In this document: positions 37,890-49,990 of the stretch, piece after piece
Position numbering within the stretch: position 1 is the first letter of the stretch
How the letters are laid out: each line of letters starts with the position of its first letter
Assembly (NCBI GenBank): GCA_003342815.1
Contig: PTEX01000120.1
Coordinates: 2,102,039-2,166,038 of the forward strand
Length of the DNA stretch: 64,000 nt
Origin: Eudromia elegans
Taxonomy: Eukaryota; Chordata; Aves; Tinamiformes; Tinamidae
Direction: 5' to 3'
Position numbers and translations under genes: made by a program
The notes under the pieces: generated by a model
What the model was told of the DNA's origin: nothing
Seen by the model: the letters and a program-made list of their open reading frames with translations, nothing else
Database searches by the model: none

Positions 37890-38130
37890 TCCTTCCTTCC
37901 TTCCTTCCTTCNNNNNNNNNNNNNNNNNNNNNNNNNNNNNNNNNNNNNNNNNNNNNNNNNNNNNNNNNNNNNNNNNNNNNNNNNNNNNNNNNNNNNNNNN
38001 NNNNNNNNNNNNNNNNNNNNNNNNNNNNNNNNNNNNNNNNNTCCTTCCTTCCTTCCTTCCTTCCTTCCTTCCTTCCTTCCTTCCTTCCTTCCTTCCTTCC
38101 TTCCTTCCTTCCTTCCTTCCTTCCTTCCTT
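37890..38130. repeat. (TTCC)n microsatellite with an assembly gap
   Basis: Tandem TTCC runs from 37890 to 38130, interrupted by 130 N at 37912-38041. It ends in the variant ttcattcc. The visible right arm holds about 22 uninterrupted units. The gap almost certainly lies inside the array because the same unit continues on both sides, so the true array length is unknown. Frames crossing it (RKEG or SFLP repeats) are artefacts of the repeat. Confidence 0.97.
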
Positions 38131-39448
38131 TCATTCCAATGTACACTGAACTCAGCCAGAGCTCAGAATCTAGGTCTGTACTTATTGTAATCACAGAAGA
38201 CTAGTTCTTGGAATCATAGGAGACAATAAATATTGAAACCCACAATGCCATTTTTATAGTCACTTTCAGACAATATCTATACTCTTAGATGTAATGGACA
38301 AACTAATCCCTGAAGCAATTTTTTTTTTTTTAAAGAGTTGAATCAGGTCTAAATTTATTGAGCATCTTTCAACACAAAAAGCAATATTTGAAACTATCAA
38401 GGTATGTAATAAAATAAAATATCAAGATGGCTAATGGAAAGACTAATTAACATCTACTAGAGTTTCAGTAACTAAAACAGCTTGTTATGAACTACAGTAT
38501 AAAACATCCCAGAAATGACTATTCTGCCATGCATTCTGATAATGTGTAATTGAGACAATACTAAAAGAATCAGCCCATTTACATTTTTTTTTCCTTAAAG
38601 GAGTTCAGTAAGAGCTTACTTTATATCAACACTTCTATAGTTAAGATTATTTTACCTTTTTTATTGAAATTCTTGGTTCCTCTTTCTCATGTCTTGTTAT
38701 ACAGAGAAGGAAAAAGACAAGGAACAATTTCAGTCACCAATAAATCATATGGAAATTAATCTGAATTAAAGAATTTCAAATTAAAGTAGACATAATGCAA
38801 ATTAAGATGGAAAGTGTCTGTAATATAGGTTGTATGCCATATGTATAGAAAATATTATTTATCTAGCACATGTAAATAAATAAATAAATAAAAATTCTGC
38901 GTCCCTCTATTATTTATGTTGAGAAATAATTCTTCAGGCTGCCTTCCTGACTTCTTTCAATTAGCTCTGACAGAGTAAGAATAGCATTAGAACTACTTCC
39001 TCAATCCCTGCAACTGTGAGGAAACTGGACAAAAGGAAAGCTCAGTCTTTGATTTGCTCCTTCTCCTTCCCTCAGCTTCACATGCAGCTCAGTATTGCTG
39101 AAACAGCACGGAGGTGGTATATAGTATTTGACATTGGTCAGAGCTAGTAGCAAATTGCTAACCTCTGGGAGTAATAAGAGAACAAGGAAGAAATCTTGCC
39201 TTTATGACAGAAAAAAAATATCTTTTCTTGGCTCTTCCTGAGGCAAAACATCTATGTGCTTCATTTTGAATAGGACTATATAGAAAGAGACATTCTGCCT
39301 CAGAAGAAATAGAAAGATGGTTTTGTTCAGGGCTTTTTCTTCTTCTTTTAAAGTAACAGATAATTTTAAGCTACCCTAATATTTGAAAAGATTAATATAA
39401 TGCAGCAATGAGTGTTGAACTGTAAATAACTCAATTAAACTGATATTT
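38131..39448. other. Intergenic DNA, no gene seen
   Basis: A+T-rich. Contains a T run near 38321 and a (TAAA)n microsatellite at about 38874-38892. No gene or mobile element was recognised. Confidence 0.6.
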
Positions 39449-39486
39449 ATGGCAGTGACATAGTCACTGCCATTAACACTAGTGTT
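39449..39486. repeat. Two adjacent perfect palindromes
   Basis: atggcagtgac (39449-39459) pairs with gtcactgccat (39463-39473) across a 3-nt loop, an 11-bp perfect stem. One base later comes aacactagtgtt (39475-39486), a perfect 12-bp palindrome, whose left half is repeated again at about 39491-39498. Possible roles include a protein-dimer binding site, a transcript hairpin, or a mutational template-switch product. Confidence 0.85.
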
Positions 39487-40084
39487 GTATTAACACTAAT
39501 ATCATGGTAAGTTGGAAGGACGATGTTGATTATGCACAGAGCGAATTTCACTTATGATTTGCCCATGACTTGCAGGAAGTCCAGTTATGCCTCCCGGTCC
39601 ATAGCTATGTCTCACTGCTTCCAGGAGGGCTGAGCGCTGTCAGGTAATGCAATCCTCAAAGCAAAGCAACCAGCAAGCACTGCCTTCTAATTGCTTCATC
39701 TTTAAATTATGCCACAACCCAATGACATACCCTGTCCCAGCCTGTTCCTTGCTATACACAGAAGGAGCTCAGTCACTTACGTTCATGAACAACACTACTC
39801 ATCCGTGACTATCTGAACAATTTCCTCTGTGGCCTTTCTCAAGCAGGTCTGAAAACGCTGGTTCCTGTTGCATGTGACCTATTTGACTCATCTGCCTCGG
39901 GTATACACTGACACAAGAGCAAGCTCTCCATAAGGATTCACATTCAGCAGATCCCTGAGGCTGCTTTTTGTACTCACAGCCTGGAAGTGCTGCCCACTGC
40001 AGCTGCCAGTATCTTGGAGGAGGGTCTGATTCTGCTGACTTATGCACCTAAATGGGTGAAAGGAGGGTCACGGTGTCTCGGTCC
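39487..40084. other. Unidentified G+C-richer block
   Basis: About 500 bp (most clearly 39570-40084) of raised G+C with some CpGs (ctcccggtcc, gagcgctgtc, ttacgttc, gcctcgggta, gggtcacggtgtctcgg). An 82-codon minus-strand frame (39799-40047) and a 71-codon plus-strand frame overlap; neither is recognised. It might be an old LTR or other repeat, a noncoding RNA exon, or a regulatory element. Confidence 0.35.
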
Positions 40085-43000
40085 TCTTTGGAATTTTTTT
40101 TTTTGTTTTTGGTATTTCGAGGGAAAAAGAACTGAGGACAGTAAGAGGGTTTTCTTTTTTTTCCTTTTTTCTTTTTTCTCTCTTTTTTTCCTATTTTCCT
40201 AGAGTTTATAATCAAATATTTCTGAATGTTAACTCAATTTGGTTCAGAAAACATAAGTGATGGCAAAAGGCTTGATTCAGAACAGTTCACCCATCCTTAG
40301 CAGAAATCCTTTCAAGTACTGATCAATACACAAGCCAAGGAGGGAAATATTTTATTAAGCCAAACACTATGGATACATGTAGGCAAAGTTTTTTTCCTTC
40401 CCTTCAGTGTGGTGTGGCTTCCACTAATTCTAAAAACTCAGGCAAAGTACTTTACACTTGGACTTTGCCTACATTATAATGGCTCTTGAACTTTTCTTTC
40501 TAATGTATGACAGAGCAATGCTTTTAGTATGCAGTTACAGTAAATGGAGACATACGTTTAGCATTTTAAGCTTCTAGCAGGTCTTTCTTTTTACACAGCA
40601 GTTCACCAATTGAATATTAATATCATGCTTGGTAATTCAGAAGCACATGGTGAATTTCTTTTGTCTGTAAATGTCTGTTTAACAAGTATTTAATATTCAG
40701 GCAAGGCACTAGGATTCTATACCTATAGTAACACTTAGAGTCTGAATGACTTATTAGCAAGGCGCAGTGGTGTTCAATACCTTTAAACCCATTTTTGTTG
40801 AACGTTGCAAGCTACTGTTATGAGATTTTCCATTATTTATAATCAGTGTTATGTTTCAAAACAGTAAAACAGCCGGTACCTCATGCATTTATATGATTCT
40901 AAACCTAAAACATATTAAAGAGAAAGAAAATAATTTCAGTTCTTGCTTTGCATGGAAATTACCAAATATTTTTCAGTATTTCAGTATGCAATTTTAGCAG
41001 ATGCATAGTTCTTACATAGTTCTTTAGTTAAGGAACTTCCTTAGATCACACATTCCAACTTTGTATATATATTTCTCGCAGCATTGCGCTGTTTCAACAA
41101 TTATATATTCCTTGAATGATGAGCCAGACTAATAATCATGGAGTTTTATATTCTTCTCTGTTATTCACATTTGTCCTCTATCTCCTTAATATTCTAAATG
41201 AATTTAGAGTGTGATCTTGTCTCAGGTTCAATTTACAGTATGGCCCAAGTTTTGATATATATGTGGGTTAATAATTCTTTCCCTCCTATTTTGACTATTT
41301 TTAGTCAAAGGCAATAGCTTTACAACATGAAAAAAGTAACAGATATAGTCCCTGATCATTGTCCCTAACATCATATCCTCACTTCATCCTTTGCTTTTTT
41401 TGTTTCCTTCCTGTTCTTTCTCTTCTATCTGGCTTTTATTACAGTAATTCTTTTTCTTATCTTTTCCAATTAGTATGTAACTGAATTACTCATTACTCAT
41501 AACTCCTCATTTTCATTATAAAACAACAACAACAAAAAGAAAATACTGAAAAGGGAAACATGACACCTAGTAATTCTGTTTATATCCTACAAACAATTCT
41601 TCTACTTTGTTTTTCTGGTTCCCCAGGAACATACTTGCATAAATGGTTGTACAATCAAGATTTTTTGTCAACTGATCCTATAGACAGTCTGATGATGAGA
41701 TTTTGGAGTGGAGATGGACATTAAGTTTACTCTGCTGTTCTAGACTTTTTGCTACAGATTATCATTAAATGGCTAGTCACTTTGCCAATGTCACCATACT
41801 TGTACAGAGGTGGAAGAATAAGAGCAAATCTAATAACCTACACTATGGTTTTAACTCTGAGTATAACGTAACTGTGCCACTTCCAGTTAAATGGATGCTT
41901 AGTTTTAACAGAATTATAGATAGATATGGTGAGTTTATGATATTCATGATTTGTTATTTACTGCTATTAAAACCTGACATGTTTTATCCTGTGAACTATA
42001 TTTTGATAAATGTCCCTTTCCCCTTGGAACAAAATATTTTAACAATGAAGTAAAAAATACCTTTAAAGAAAAGAAAGGATAATCTGTGCCATGTTATCAA
42101 GAGGTCTTATATATTTTGTAAACTTATACAAAATCTGAGATTTAAAATCAGTGAATCCATATACAAATACCTGCTAAGACCTCTGTACCATAAATTTGAA
42201 GGAGTTTTGAACACTTTTATTTGTAATTTTTTTTATTTCCAGAGTGTTTATTATAGCTTGATTAAGAATGCTTTTCATAAGGTTTTTCTGAAAGCGCCAC
42301 TTGGACATGTTTAGGTTGTAGAATAAAGAAAAAGTAAAAAGAAATAAGATAGAACAGAATGTAAGATTAAATAACTGCAGCTATAATTTATGGCAAAAGA
42401 AACACATTGAATATGATTTCAGTATCCTAAATATCTTCCTTATGATAAAAGATGGAACTGAAATATACTTTTTCTTTAACCTATTTCAGTTCAAGATGAA
42501 ATTCCAAGGGGTAAGTTGTTCTTTCTATCAGGTTACTGTGAAAGTGCAACCCTATTTTTCTCTCAGAAATAACCATGACACAAGAAACCTCAAAATAATT
42601 CGAAAAGTAGCAGACAGAAGCTACTTGGTACCCTGCAAGTGAAGCAGGTAATTTATCACTTCTACTATTGTTGCACAATTCAGGATATATAGATGGTCTG
42701 AGAAAATTTTCCCAATTGTCTTCTTTAAGTAGATAAAGCACATTATGAGAAAAATAAACCTTGTCTGAGAACGTACTGGAATAGTTTGAATCTGATGCCC
42801 ATACTTAATAAGGGTTTTTTCACTCATAAAGATATAGAAAACTACAAGAACATTTGTGGACAAATGGCATTTCTACTTTGAAATATAAGAAATAAATCAA
42901 TTTATATTATTGAACAGATGTGTATGCAGTGACCTGAGCTTCTAATACATATGTAGCAAGGAGATACTTTGTTCTGAGTGTCAGTTTAATCTAGCAAAAC

Positions 43001-44337
43001 AGCATTCAGGAGCCAGAGGCCAAAGCTAGAAAAATCAAACCTAGAAATGAATATATATTTGTAGCTCCAATAGTGGTTAACAGATGGATTGCTAAAGGTG
43101 GTGCATGGGGGTAACTGCCTGCCTGAGTGGTATGACCAATCTACTCCAGCACAGTGAGCATCTTGGACTGCCTTTAGTGTACTATGGAGAATGAGATTTG
43201 ACACAACTATAGCTTTTTGAGCATATCCTGATCCCAATTCCTTTGTTTACAATAGTTTCTAAAGCTTTTAGATTTAGGTCAGAGTTGGTTCAGGATGAGC
43301 TAGCAATATTATTAGTATTTTGAAAGAAAAAGACGTAGTCCTTGCAGGATACTGTGCTCTAGGGTGAAAGCATCGATTGTTTGTCTGTAGGGAGATGTTT
43401 ATTAGACCTTCGGCTGCTCTTAGACTGTGGCTGTTCAAGCTAAGATTACTTCTTCTTTTCTTTTTTTTTCCATCTTTCTCTAGCCCCAAAATGCAGATTT
43501 TATTTTTCATGTATGAACTTTGATACATCTCTCTTTTTTCTTATTTTTTTTTTTTAACTGAAATTGCATTTCTGCCATCTCTGTAAAACCACTGAGGCAG
43601 CAAGATTAAAAAGCATTTGTTGCTTATTAAATGGTGCATCCCTCATCCAGAACAGAGCAGTGATACCATGTAACCTATTTTGACACTCCGCATGCTGTTG
43701 GGTAATGTAGAGTGGTTTGGTTTCTCAGGACAGTCTTATAAGCTTAAAATGGAGCTATCCAACAGCCTGTGTACACTTAAATTAAGTTCCTAGAAGTATA
43801 TTAGAGAGCAAAAATTATTTATATATATATATGAACAATTATAATTTTAGGTCACATCCTTCTTTATTGATTTTGGGACTGAGGAAATATCTGGATTCTG
43901 CTTATTATGCTCAAATACTGTAGTCTCTGATTTTCCTTATCTGAATCTATGTCAGTGGATTATAATCTCCTTACATTCATTATACTACATTATAAATCAA
44001 CAGAAATGCTCATGAATGAATAGCACTAGCCTCCAAAATGGGAAATGTTTGTGTTTTTAATGTTTGCTTCATTTTTTTTGGAAATAGAATAGAATGCTGA
44101 GACAAAAAGCAAAGCTCCTCATGATTTGTTTCAAACTACAAAGTAATTTAGAGAAAGATATGTCAAATTATTATGTCAGTACTGTAAAGGTTAGTATAAT
44201 TGTTTGTCAGCATGTGCATGGTAAATCACTTCGTTTTCTAGGTTTTAATCTTGGCTATAAAAATGATTTCTGCTTCAAAACCTGGTGCACCTATTTTTTA
44301 AAGAGTATAGTTTAGTGTTGACATTGTAGAAAGAAAC
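40085..44337. other. Intergenic DNA, no gene seen
   Basis: A pyrimidine-rich low-complexity tract lies at about 40149-40200. The frame at 41769-42053 (94 codons) is unrecognised. Short (CAA)n near 41523, (TA)n near 43816 and a T run near 43545. No mobile element was recognised. Confidence 0.55.
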
Positions 44338-44545
44338 TGAATCACTGAAAATCAAAAAACTGAGTTTTAGCGGGTGGCAGAAACCACTGGAAATTTTCTG
44401 GTCCAACTCCACTCTTCAAGCAGGTGCAACTGCAGCAGGTTGCCCAGGACCAATTGGATTTTGAATAGCTCCACAAATGGAGACTCCACAGCCTTTCTGA
44501 TCACTGTTGCACTGTTCAAGCGTGCTCACAGCAAAAAGAAATCAA
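44338..44545 (-). mobile_element. CR1 LINE 3' end, old and diverged
   Basis: Plus-strand reading gives a decayed reverse-complement tail (aatcactgaaaatca near 44340), then 'ctggtccaactcc' (44399-44411), 'cttcaagcaggtgcaa' (44414-44429) and 'gcaggttgcccaggacca' (44435-44452). These are followed by 'ttttgaatagctccac', 'tggagactccacagcctt' and 'tgctcacagcaaaaaga', all in the order of the CR1 3' end on the minus strand. Spacing changes and substitutions show it is older than the copies at 21.7 and 30.4 kb. Noncoding and 5'-truncated. Confidence 0.87.
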
Positions 44546-46839
44546 AGAAAAGAAAAATGGCAAAAGTATTCCTGAATTAAAAATTGTGCAGAAAGAAATT
44601 CATCTAGCTATTGCAAAGAATTCCTTAGTATGAAGAGCTTGCACAATACCCAACTAACCATCTTTATAAGATTCTTCCACTGCTGATATCAAGTAAAAGT
44701 TGACATAACGACAAACTGTTGCCCTGCAGTGCAATATGCACACACTTTACTGATTCATGGTATTAAGAAATATCATATTAGATCACTAAACTAAATGGCT
44801 AAAATTAAATAAATGGCTTAAAGATCTGTTATGTCTAGTTTAAATGTAATGCCACTCAGAGGGTATAATACTATAGAAAATAATCAAACTGGAAATACAA
44901 CAGATCATTCCAATTTAATGTAATAGGTCCTCTGCAGAAGCCTGCGTCTGCATTTGATGCCTGTGCTGATATTTTTAAAGCTAAGGCAAATATTTTTAGG
45001 AACTTTTTTGGGAACTGTCCAGAGTAGTTGTGGGTTTCACACTGACTACAATGAAGTATCTCAGAGATCTGATTTAGAGGACTGATAAATTTCTGAAGAT
45101 CCATTAAAGAGACTAATCCATGCATGGAATTTAGGAAGTAATATTGTCTTTTCTGCGCATAAATTCACCTTGGTAATATTAGCTATGTGATCACTACCAA
45201 TTTAGTATATTTTGACAAGGGTTCTATGGGTGCTTACTAGGCAAAATAGTGTTTGCCAGGCATCTTCAATAATTTCAGGCACATTCTCAACACTGATCTG
45301 AGGATATATATTGTCCTTCTTTCATCTGTGAAAATCTCAAAGTTAGATTTATTGTGACCTCGAATGAACACATATTCAAGTATAAGTCAGAGACTCTTCC
45401 AAAGCAAAGAATTTCTGATTACAAGAGACAACAAGCAGTTTTGGCTGTTCCAAATAGCAGACAGCAAAAAAGATTTTTTTTTTTTTATATTAGTGATACT
45501 AAAATTGGAGTTTTGTTTCTAAGGGAGCTAGTTTTTCAAAAGAGATATAACTTCTATTATCATAACAGTATTTCATATATTCAGGTAATATTTATATATT
45601 TGATTCCTCATGAAAAATTGTGTTAAAGATGTATATACAAGATAGTATGCTCTATCTTGTATAATATAACATAAAATCCATTATATTGTATAATATAGAA
45701 CCCATATAATTATTATTACTTATTTACAATGAACAATATTTCTGTATGCTGTCCATTTTACCATATTTGCTATCTGCTATAACTCTACAAGCATATTCTT
45801 CATATTAAATTACCATTAAAGTAGGAAATACCTGTTAAATTAAGACAGTATGCAGGAGTATTTTGATGAAGTGAATCTCAATCTAAGGGAATATGATTTG
45901 AAATTATGAATATCATGGAGCTTCATTAAAGGGATCTCACAAGAACAGCATTTTTTTCCTGAAGCACTATCCAAAATGTGTTTCGTAGACAAGTTAAACT
46001 TATTAACAGAATACTTTCAAGTCTTTTAAGATAGAAAGGTTACAAGTTGATCATAAAAATTATCAGTGATTTGTACATTAAAGCACAATAATTATCCAAG
46101 ACTATAGATCTGACCAAAGTAGAGAAAATTACACATTTCATGTGATTGTCTAGACCTATTGATGGTACAATGATATATTCAATAATTCATCACTAAATAT
46201 TAAGCAGATATTGACTTTTGCTGAGAGGAACAGAGAGATTTATTTTTTTAATAAAATCTCATTAAATCTTCATTAACTTAGCATACCCTATATAGGATAA
46301 TTCTAAAGAACGCATCATAATGGTAAATATCTCCTGAATTTATTTTACATTATTGAAATAATAAGAAATAATTATAGGCAAAGAAATGAGAAGGCTTAGA
46401 AAGAAAGCTGTAGTGAAATAATGATACCATATCTACAACAGCAGGAGTCAGGTAAATATTTTATCTGAAAGGCTTTGCAGTTTTACAGAAGGATAAGAAC
46501 TCTTTAAAACATCTATTGTGGGCTTAGTCTTCATAACTGACACTCCATTTTCATGATTTCAGTAAAAAACAGAAAGCCAAAGAGACAAGCATTGAAATAT
46601 ACCTCCATAGCCTTTTAAATATTTTTACTGTATATCACTGGGAGGACATGATTTAGAAAGGATCATCAGGCTCACATATGAGAACGATGCTGGCTTCAAG
46701 CCTTCTGTTCAGGACAAATTAAGATCAGGAACACAGCAACCATGAAATACGGTCAAAGCCATAATAAAATTCCCTCATGCATAGGACAAAATGATGACAA
46801 AACAATTCATATCATCTTGACTCCACCAACTTAGGAAAG
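44546..46839. other. Intergenic DNA, no gene seen
   Basis: A+T-rich. The main ordered feature is the 12-bp-stem hairpin listed separately. The 90-codon frame at 45354-45626 is unrecognised. A T run lies near 45475. Confidence 0.55.
45634..45663. repeat. Perfect 12-bp inverted repeat, 6-nt loop
   Basis: tatacaagatag (45634-45645) is exactly complementary to ctatcttgtata (45652-45663) around the loop tatgct. It is too short for a microRNA precursor. It may be a protein site, a relic of a small inverted-repeat element, or a mutational palindrome. Confidence 0.88.
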
Positions 46840-47065
46840 AGCTTGCTGTGCCATTCAGCATCACTGAACACCATGGCTGTAGTTTGCTTGGCCAATGGGG
46901 ACCAGACAGATGTTGACAACAGTTTGATGAAGTGTCTGCTGGAGCAGAGCACTGTGCTCCCACTTGCAGGCCTGAGCAGGCTGGTGGCCATGTGGAGTTC
47001 AGCACTGAAGCTAACCAGTCTGCCGTCTGATGACAGTTCAGACTGCACAAGTGTGACATGACTAA
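46840..47065. other. Unidentified G+C-richer patch with open frames
   Basis: About 220 bp with balanced composition is open in one plus-strand frame (46843-47061, 72 codons) and two minus-strand frames (46775-47059, 94 codons; 46812-47048, 78 codons). Being open in three frames on both strands reflects the local lack of A+T-rich stops more than coding. None of the translations is recognised. Candidates are a relic repeat, a retrocopy fragment of an unidentified gene, or an exon. Confidence 0.33.
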
Positions 47066-48259
47066 AGGGCTACATCTTTTAGGGTGATGCTCTGGACAGT
47101 AAGTAAGGATACTCTGCTGAAATTAAGACACAAAGCCTGAAGTTAGTGGGAAAAGATTCCCAAAGAATGGGACTGCTTATACTGTTAAACAATCTTCTAG
47201 ATGAAGATTTGGAAGGCAAACCATAATAATCATAATTATCTGTTAAATTCAAACTGAAAGAAAAAAAAAATGTCCTAGGAAGTAGGGACAGTAGCTAGGA
47301 TGCACTGCCAAACTGAGAGACTGCATATCTTTTCCTTCCTTAACATCAGTAGTTCTAAGACTTCCTAGAGGTTTTTGTCATTTATTTTGCTCCATTATTG
47401 TAAATGTAAGTTTTAAGCCTTCAAAAATCTTATGCATCAGAGGGACCGGGCACAGAGATTCTCAGTGTGTCCATGTGAAGAAGTTCAGAGATAAGTAGGT
47501 ATCTATCAGTAATATGATCTGAGCTGGATGCTTTTGTGATGTCCAGCTGAAATTAGAACATCTGAAAAACTGCAAAGGACTGTCTCCATCAAGAAAAATG
47601 TTTGAAAATCATAATACTAATCAGAAAATATATCATAAAGCGTGAAACTTGTTTACATCATATTCTTTCTGGTTGCTCAGTGTGGAGAGCCTATAAACTA
47701 AATATTTGCGGGAAATTGTGGCCATATTTAACTAGCTACTTGATTAGTCTATTTCGGTAAATGTTTCTTGTGCATTTTTGCCCTTTAAAATGATTCCATG
47801 CTAATGAAACAAATGCAGTTCTGCCAGTCCTGCAATAATTCCCACATCACAGCATTATGATTGGTTTCACTTTCACACTGAATCTGCCAATTTTTTAAAA
47901 CAATCTTTTCCTTAATAATACTGGCTAGTATGAGCTGCCAAAAACTATTTAACATGCAGTATGAAAAACTTGCCATTATATACTTGGTAAGTAAGAGCCA
48001 GTAGTATAAGGTTTTTGTATTTCCTCCAATAGATTTTTCTGAAATGAGGTCTTGGCCTCAGTGTTTATTCTCTGACAAAATAATTTTTTTTTTTTATTTT
48101 ATAAAAAAACATTTTATTTTATAAAAAAACATTTTTTTAACTCAGAAAGTTTCAAGATGTCATTTGTGCTAGCCTATATCTATGTCCATATGTCTTCTCT
48201 CTGCTACTGCTAGTAATACCAGATATTTCTGTCTACTGTTGTGATTCTTTATCACAACA
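47066..48259. other. Intergenic DNA, no gene seen
   Basis: No gene. A near-perfect 2 x 20 bp tandem (attttattttataaaaaaac) lies at 48091-48130 within T/A-rich DNA. Confidence 0.55.
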
Positions 48260-48720
48260 CAGCCTTCTAATGCCGGCTCGATGGGTTCACCCAGGTGCCA
48301 CCATTTGCTGCTGGGCATCTTCCCCTATGCCTGACTCCAACTTAGGACTTAGCAGCCTGCTCTCATATTGGCACCTGTGAAATTAGATGCTGGGCTCTCC
48401 ATTTCATGGACTGCATCCTTTTATCTGCTCTATAAAGCTTACCTGGCATTTATGGAAACAGAGAAAAGTAATATTAATAAACATTTTCTATTCTATTGAT
48501 ATGTATTTAGATGTTTAAACTATGAAATATTACCTTCATTCTAAGCAGGCATCAACGTACTGTTGCATCTTGGCGCTGCCTGAAGTAGAGGTCCTGGATG
48601 CCATATCCTGTTGCCATCCCCAAGGGAGCAGTGCTGGATCACCCAGGGCAGACTCAGCCCAGGGGGTGTTGGGCACTGTTTCAGGGCCAGGAATGAGATC
48701 AGATACAGGATGAGGCCAAT
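48260..48720. other. Two unidentified G+C-richer patches
   Basis: Patches at about 48260-48425 (with tgccggctcgatgggt) and 48560-48715 (with cccaagggagcagtgctg) stand out from A+T-rich DNA, separated by about 130 bp of ordinary sequence. Opposed frames of 63 (plus) and 94 (minus) codons cross the second patch, unrecognised. No tail octamers, terminal repeats or clear splice sites identify them. Confidence 0.33.
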
Positions 48721-49849
48721 ATTTTTTAATTCAAGAGATAAAGGAACTTCCCTCTTTTGACAGAGTGCCTCTATATGACCCCTATATGATCCCACCTGAC
48801 AGTTCTGAAGCCCCATGAGTCCCACATTAATTGCATAGATACTAAATGGCCAGAACTATTTAAGAAAATATCTTTATGTTGATAAATCTTACCCTGAAAG
48901 GGGATCATTGGGAACTGTCCTAGTGATCAAGCTGTAGTAGGACAGGAGATATAGGAAAATGTGACTAATTTAGGGCTTGGCCTCTGTTTGTGTGATTCTC
49001 TGTAAGAGAGGTGGTATATCTTTATATCAAGTATTGCTTCATGCTCCTCACCTGTCCTCACTTTTATTTTTTTCCCCCTTCCCTTTCATGTGTTACTGAA
49101 ACCAAGGACAGTACACATTAGAGTACAGAAAAAGGAAGATAGAAAGTACCAACATCACTATGATTATTGGAGGGTCCTATTTTGTTCTAGAATGAGATCT
49201 GTAAGAGTGAAATTGAGATATACTTGAATCCTATATTGGCCTAGCATGTTTTTTCAGTCTATCGTCAAAGTAAATGACTTCTGAGCATTTGATCTTGATC
49301 CTTAGTTAGATTTTTTTATATCACTGAAGAGCAGAATAAACTTTCCTTGTATTCAGTGAGTAGTAGCAGTAGTATATAATCTATGTATCAAAGTAATGAT
49401 AGGGTGCCTATCGCAGTCACATACAGGTGCCAAAGCATACAGTAATTGTAAGAATCTGTCACAAATTCATCAATATTTATCAGATTCGTGGTAACACTGA
49501 CAATTAATTGGTAGAGCAGGAAAATAAGGGAATAGGAGACTGTCTTGACATTGGACATATGGCTAATCTAATACTAAACTTCTCTGGTATGGTTAGGCAT
49601 TTAAGTAATACAATACTGTTAACTCATGTTTGAAAGATGATTTATCTATACTTTCTTTAATAGTTAAGGAGGGAGTCAAGTTTGCTTCTCATACTTTTGG
49701 GAACACAAATGAAAAATGTGAATCAATAGCACATAAGGGTTTGTTTGCTAGTGTCAAACTTTAATTAAAATTTGAGTTACACCTGCAAAATTTTTTCAAT
49801 TAATTAGATCTGAAAGAACTTTCTGCATTTAATCTTTTCATAAAATCAC
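48721..49849. other. Intergenic DNA, no gene seen
   Basis: No gene, RNA or mobile element was recognised. Confidence 0.55.
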
Positions 49850-49990
49850 ATGAGCACACAGGCACATCTGTGCCCCGGTACACACAGCACGAAGGCAGCA
49901 CTTGCAGTGCAGCACACGTGGCGTTGCACACAGGCAGCACATACAGTGCATGCTGACAACCCAATGCACACGATCAGCAGCTGTGCATCT
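49850..49990. repeat. Decayed CA/GCA-rich minisatellite-like block
   Basis: Degenerate copies of a gcacacaggcagcac-type unit occur: gcacacaggcacatctgtgc (49854), gaaggcagcacttgcagtgc (49890) and gcacacaggcagcacataca (49926), followed by more gcaca words. The block contains a short inverted repeat ggcaca/tgtgcc (49861-49874), an E-box cacgtg (49915-49920) and several CpGs. The spacing between copies is irregular, so it is decayed or not a simple tandem. Confidence 0.5.

Noticed and set aside
37868-38194. RKEG / SFLP repeat protein frames
   Set aside because: Direct translation of the (TTCC)n microsatellite plus N gap.
45634-45663. microRNA precursor
   Set aside because: The stem is only 12 bp, too short for a Drosha/Dicer substrate.
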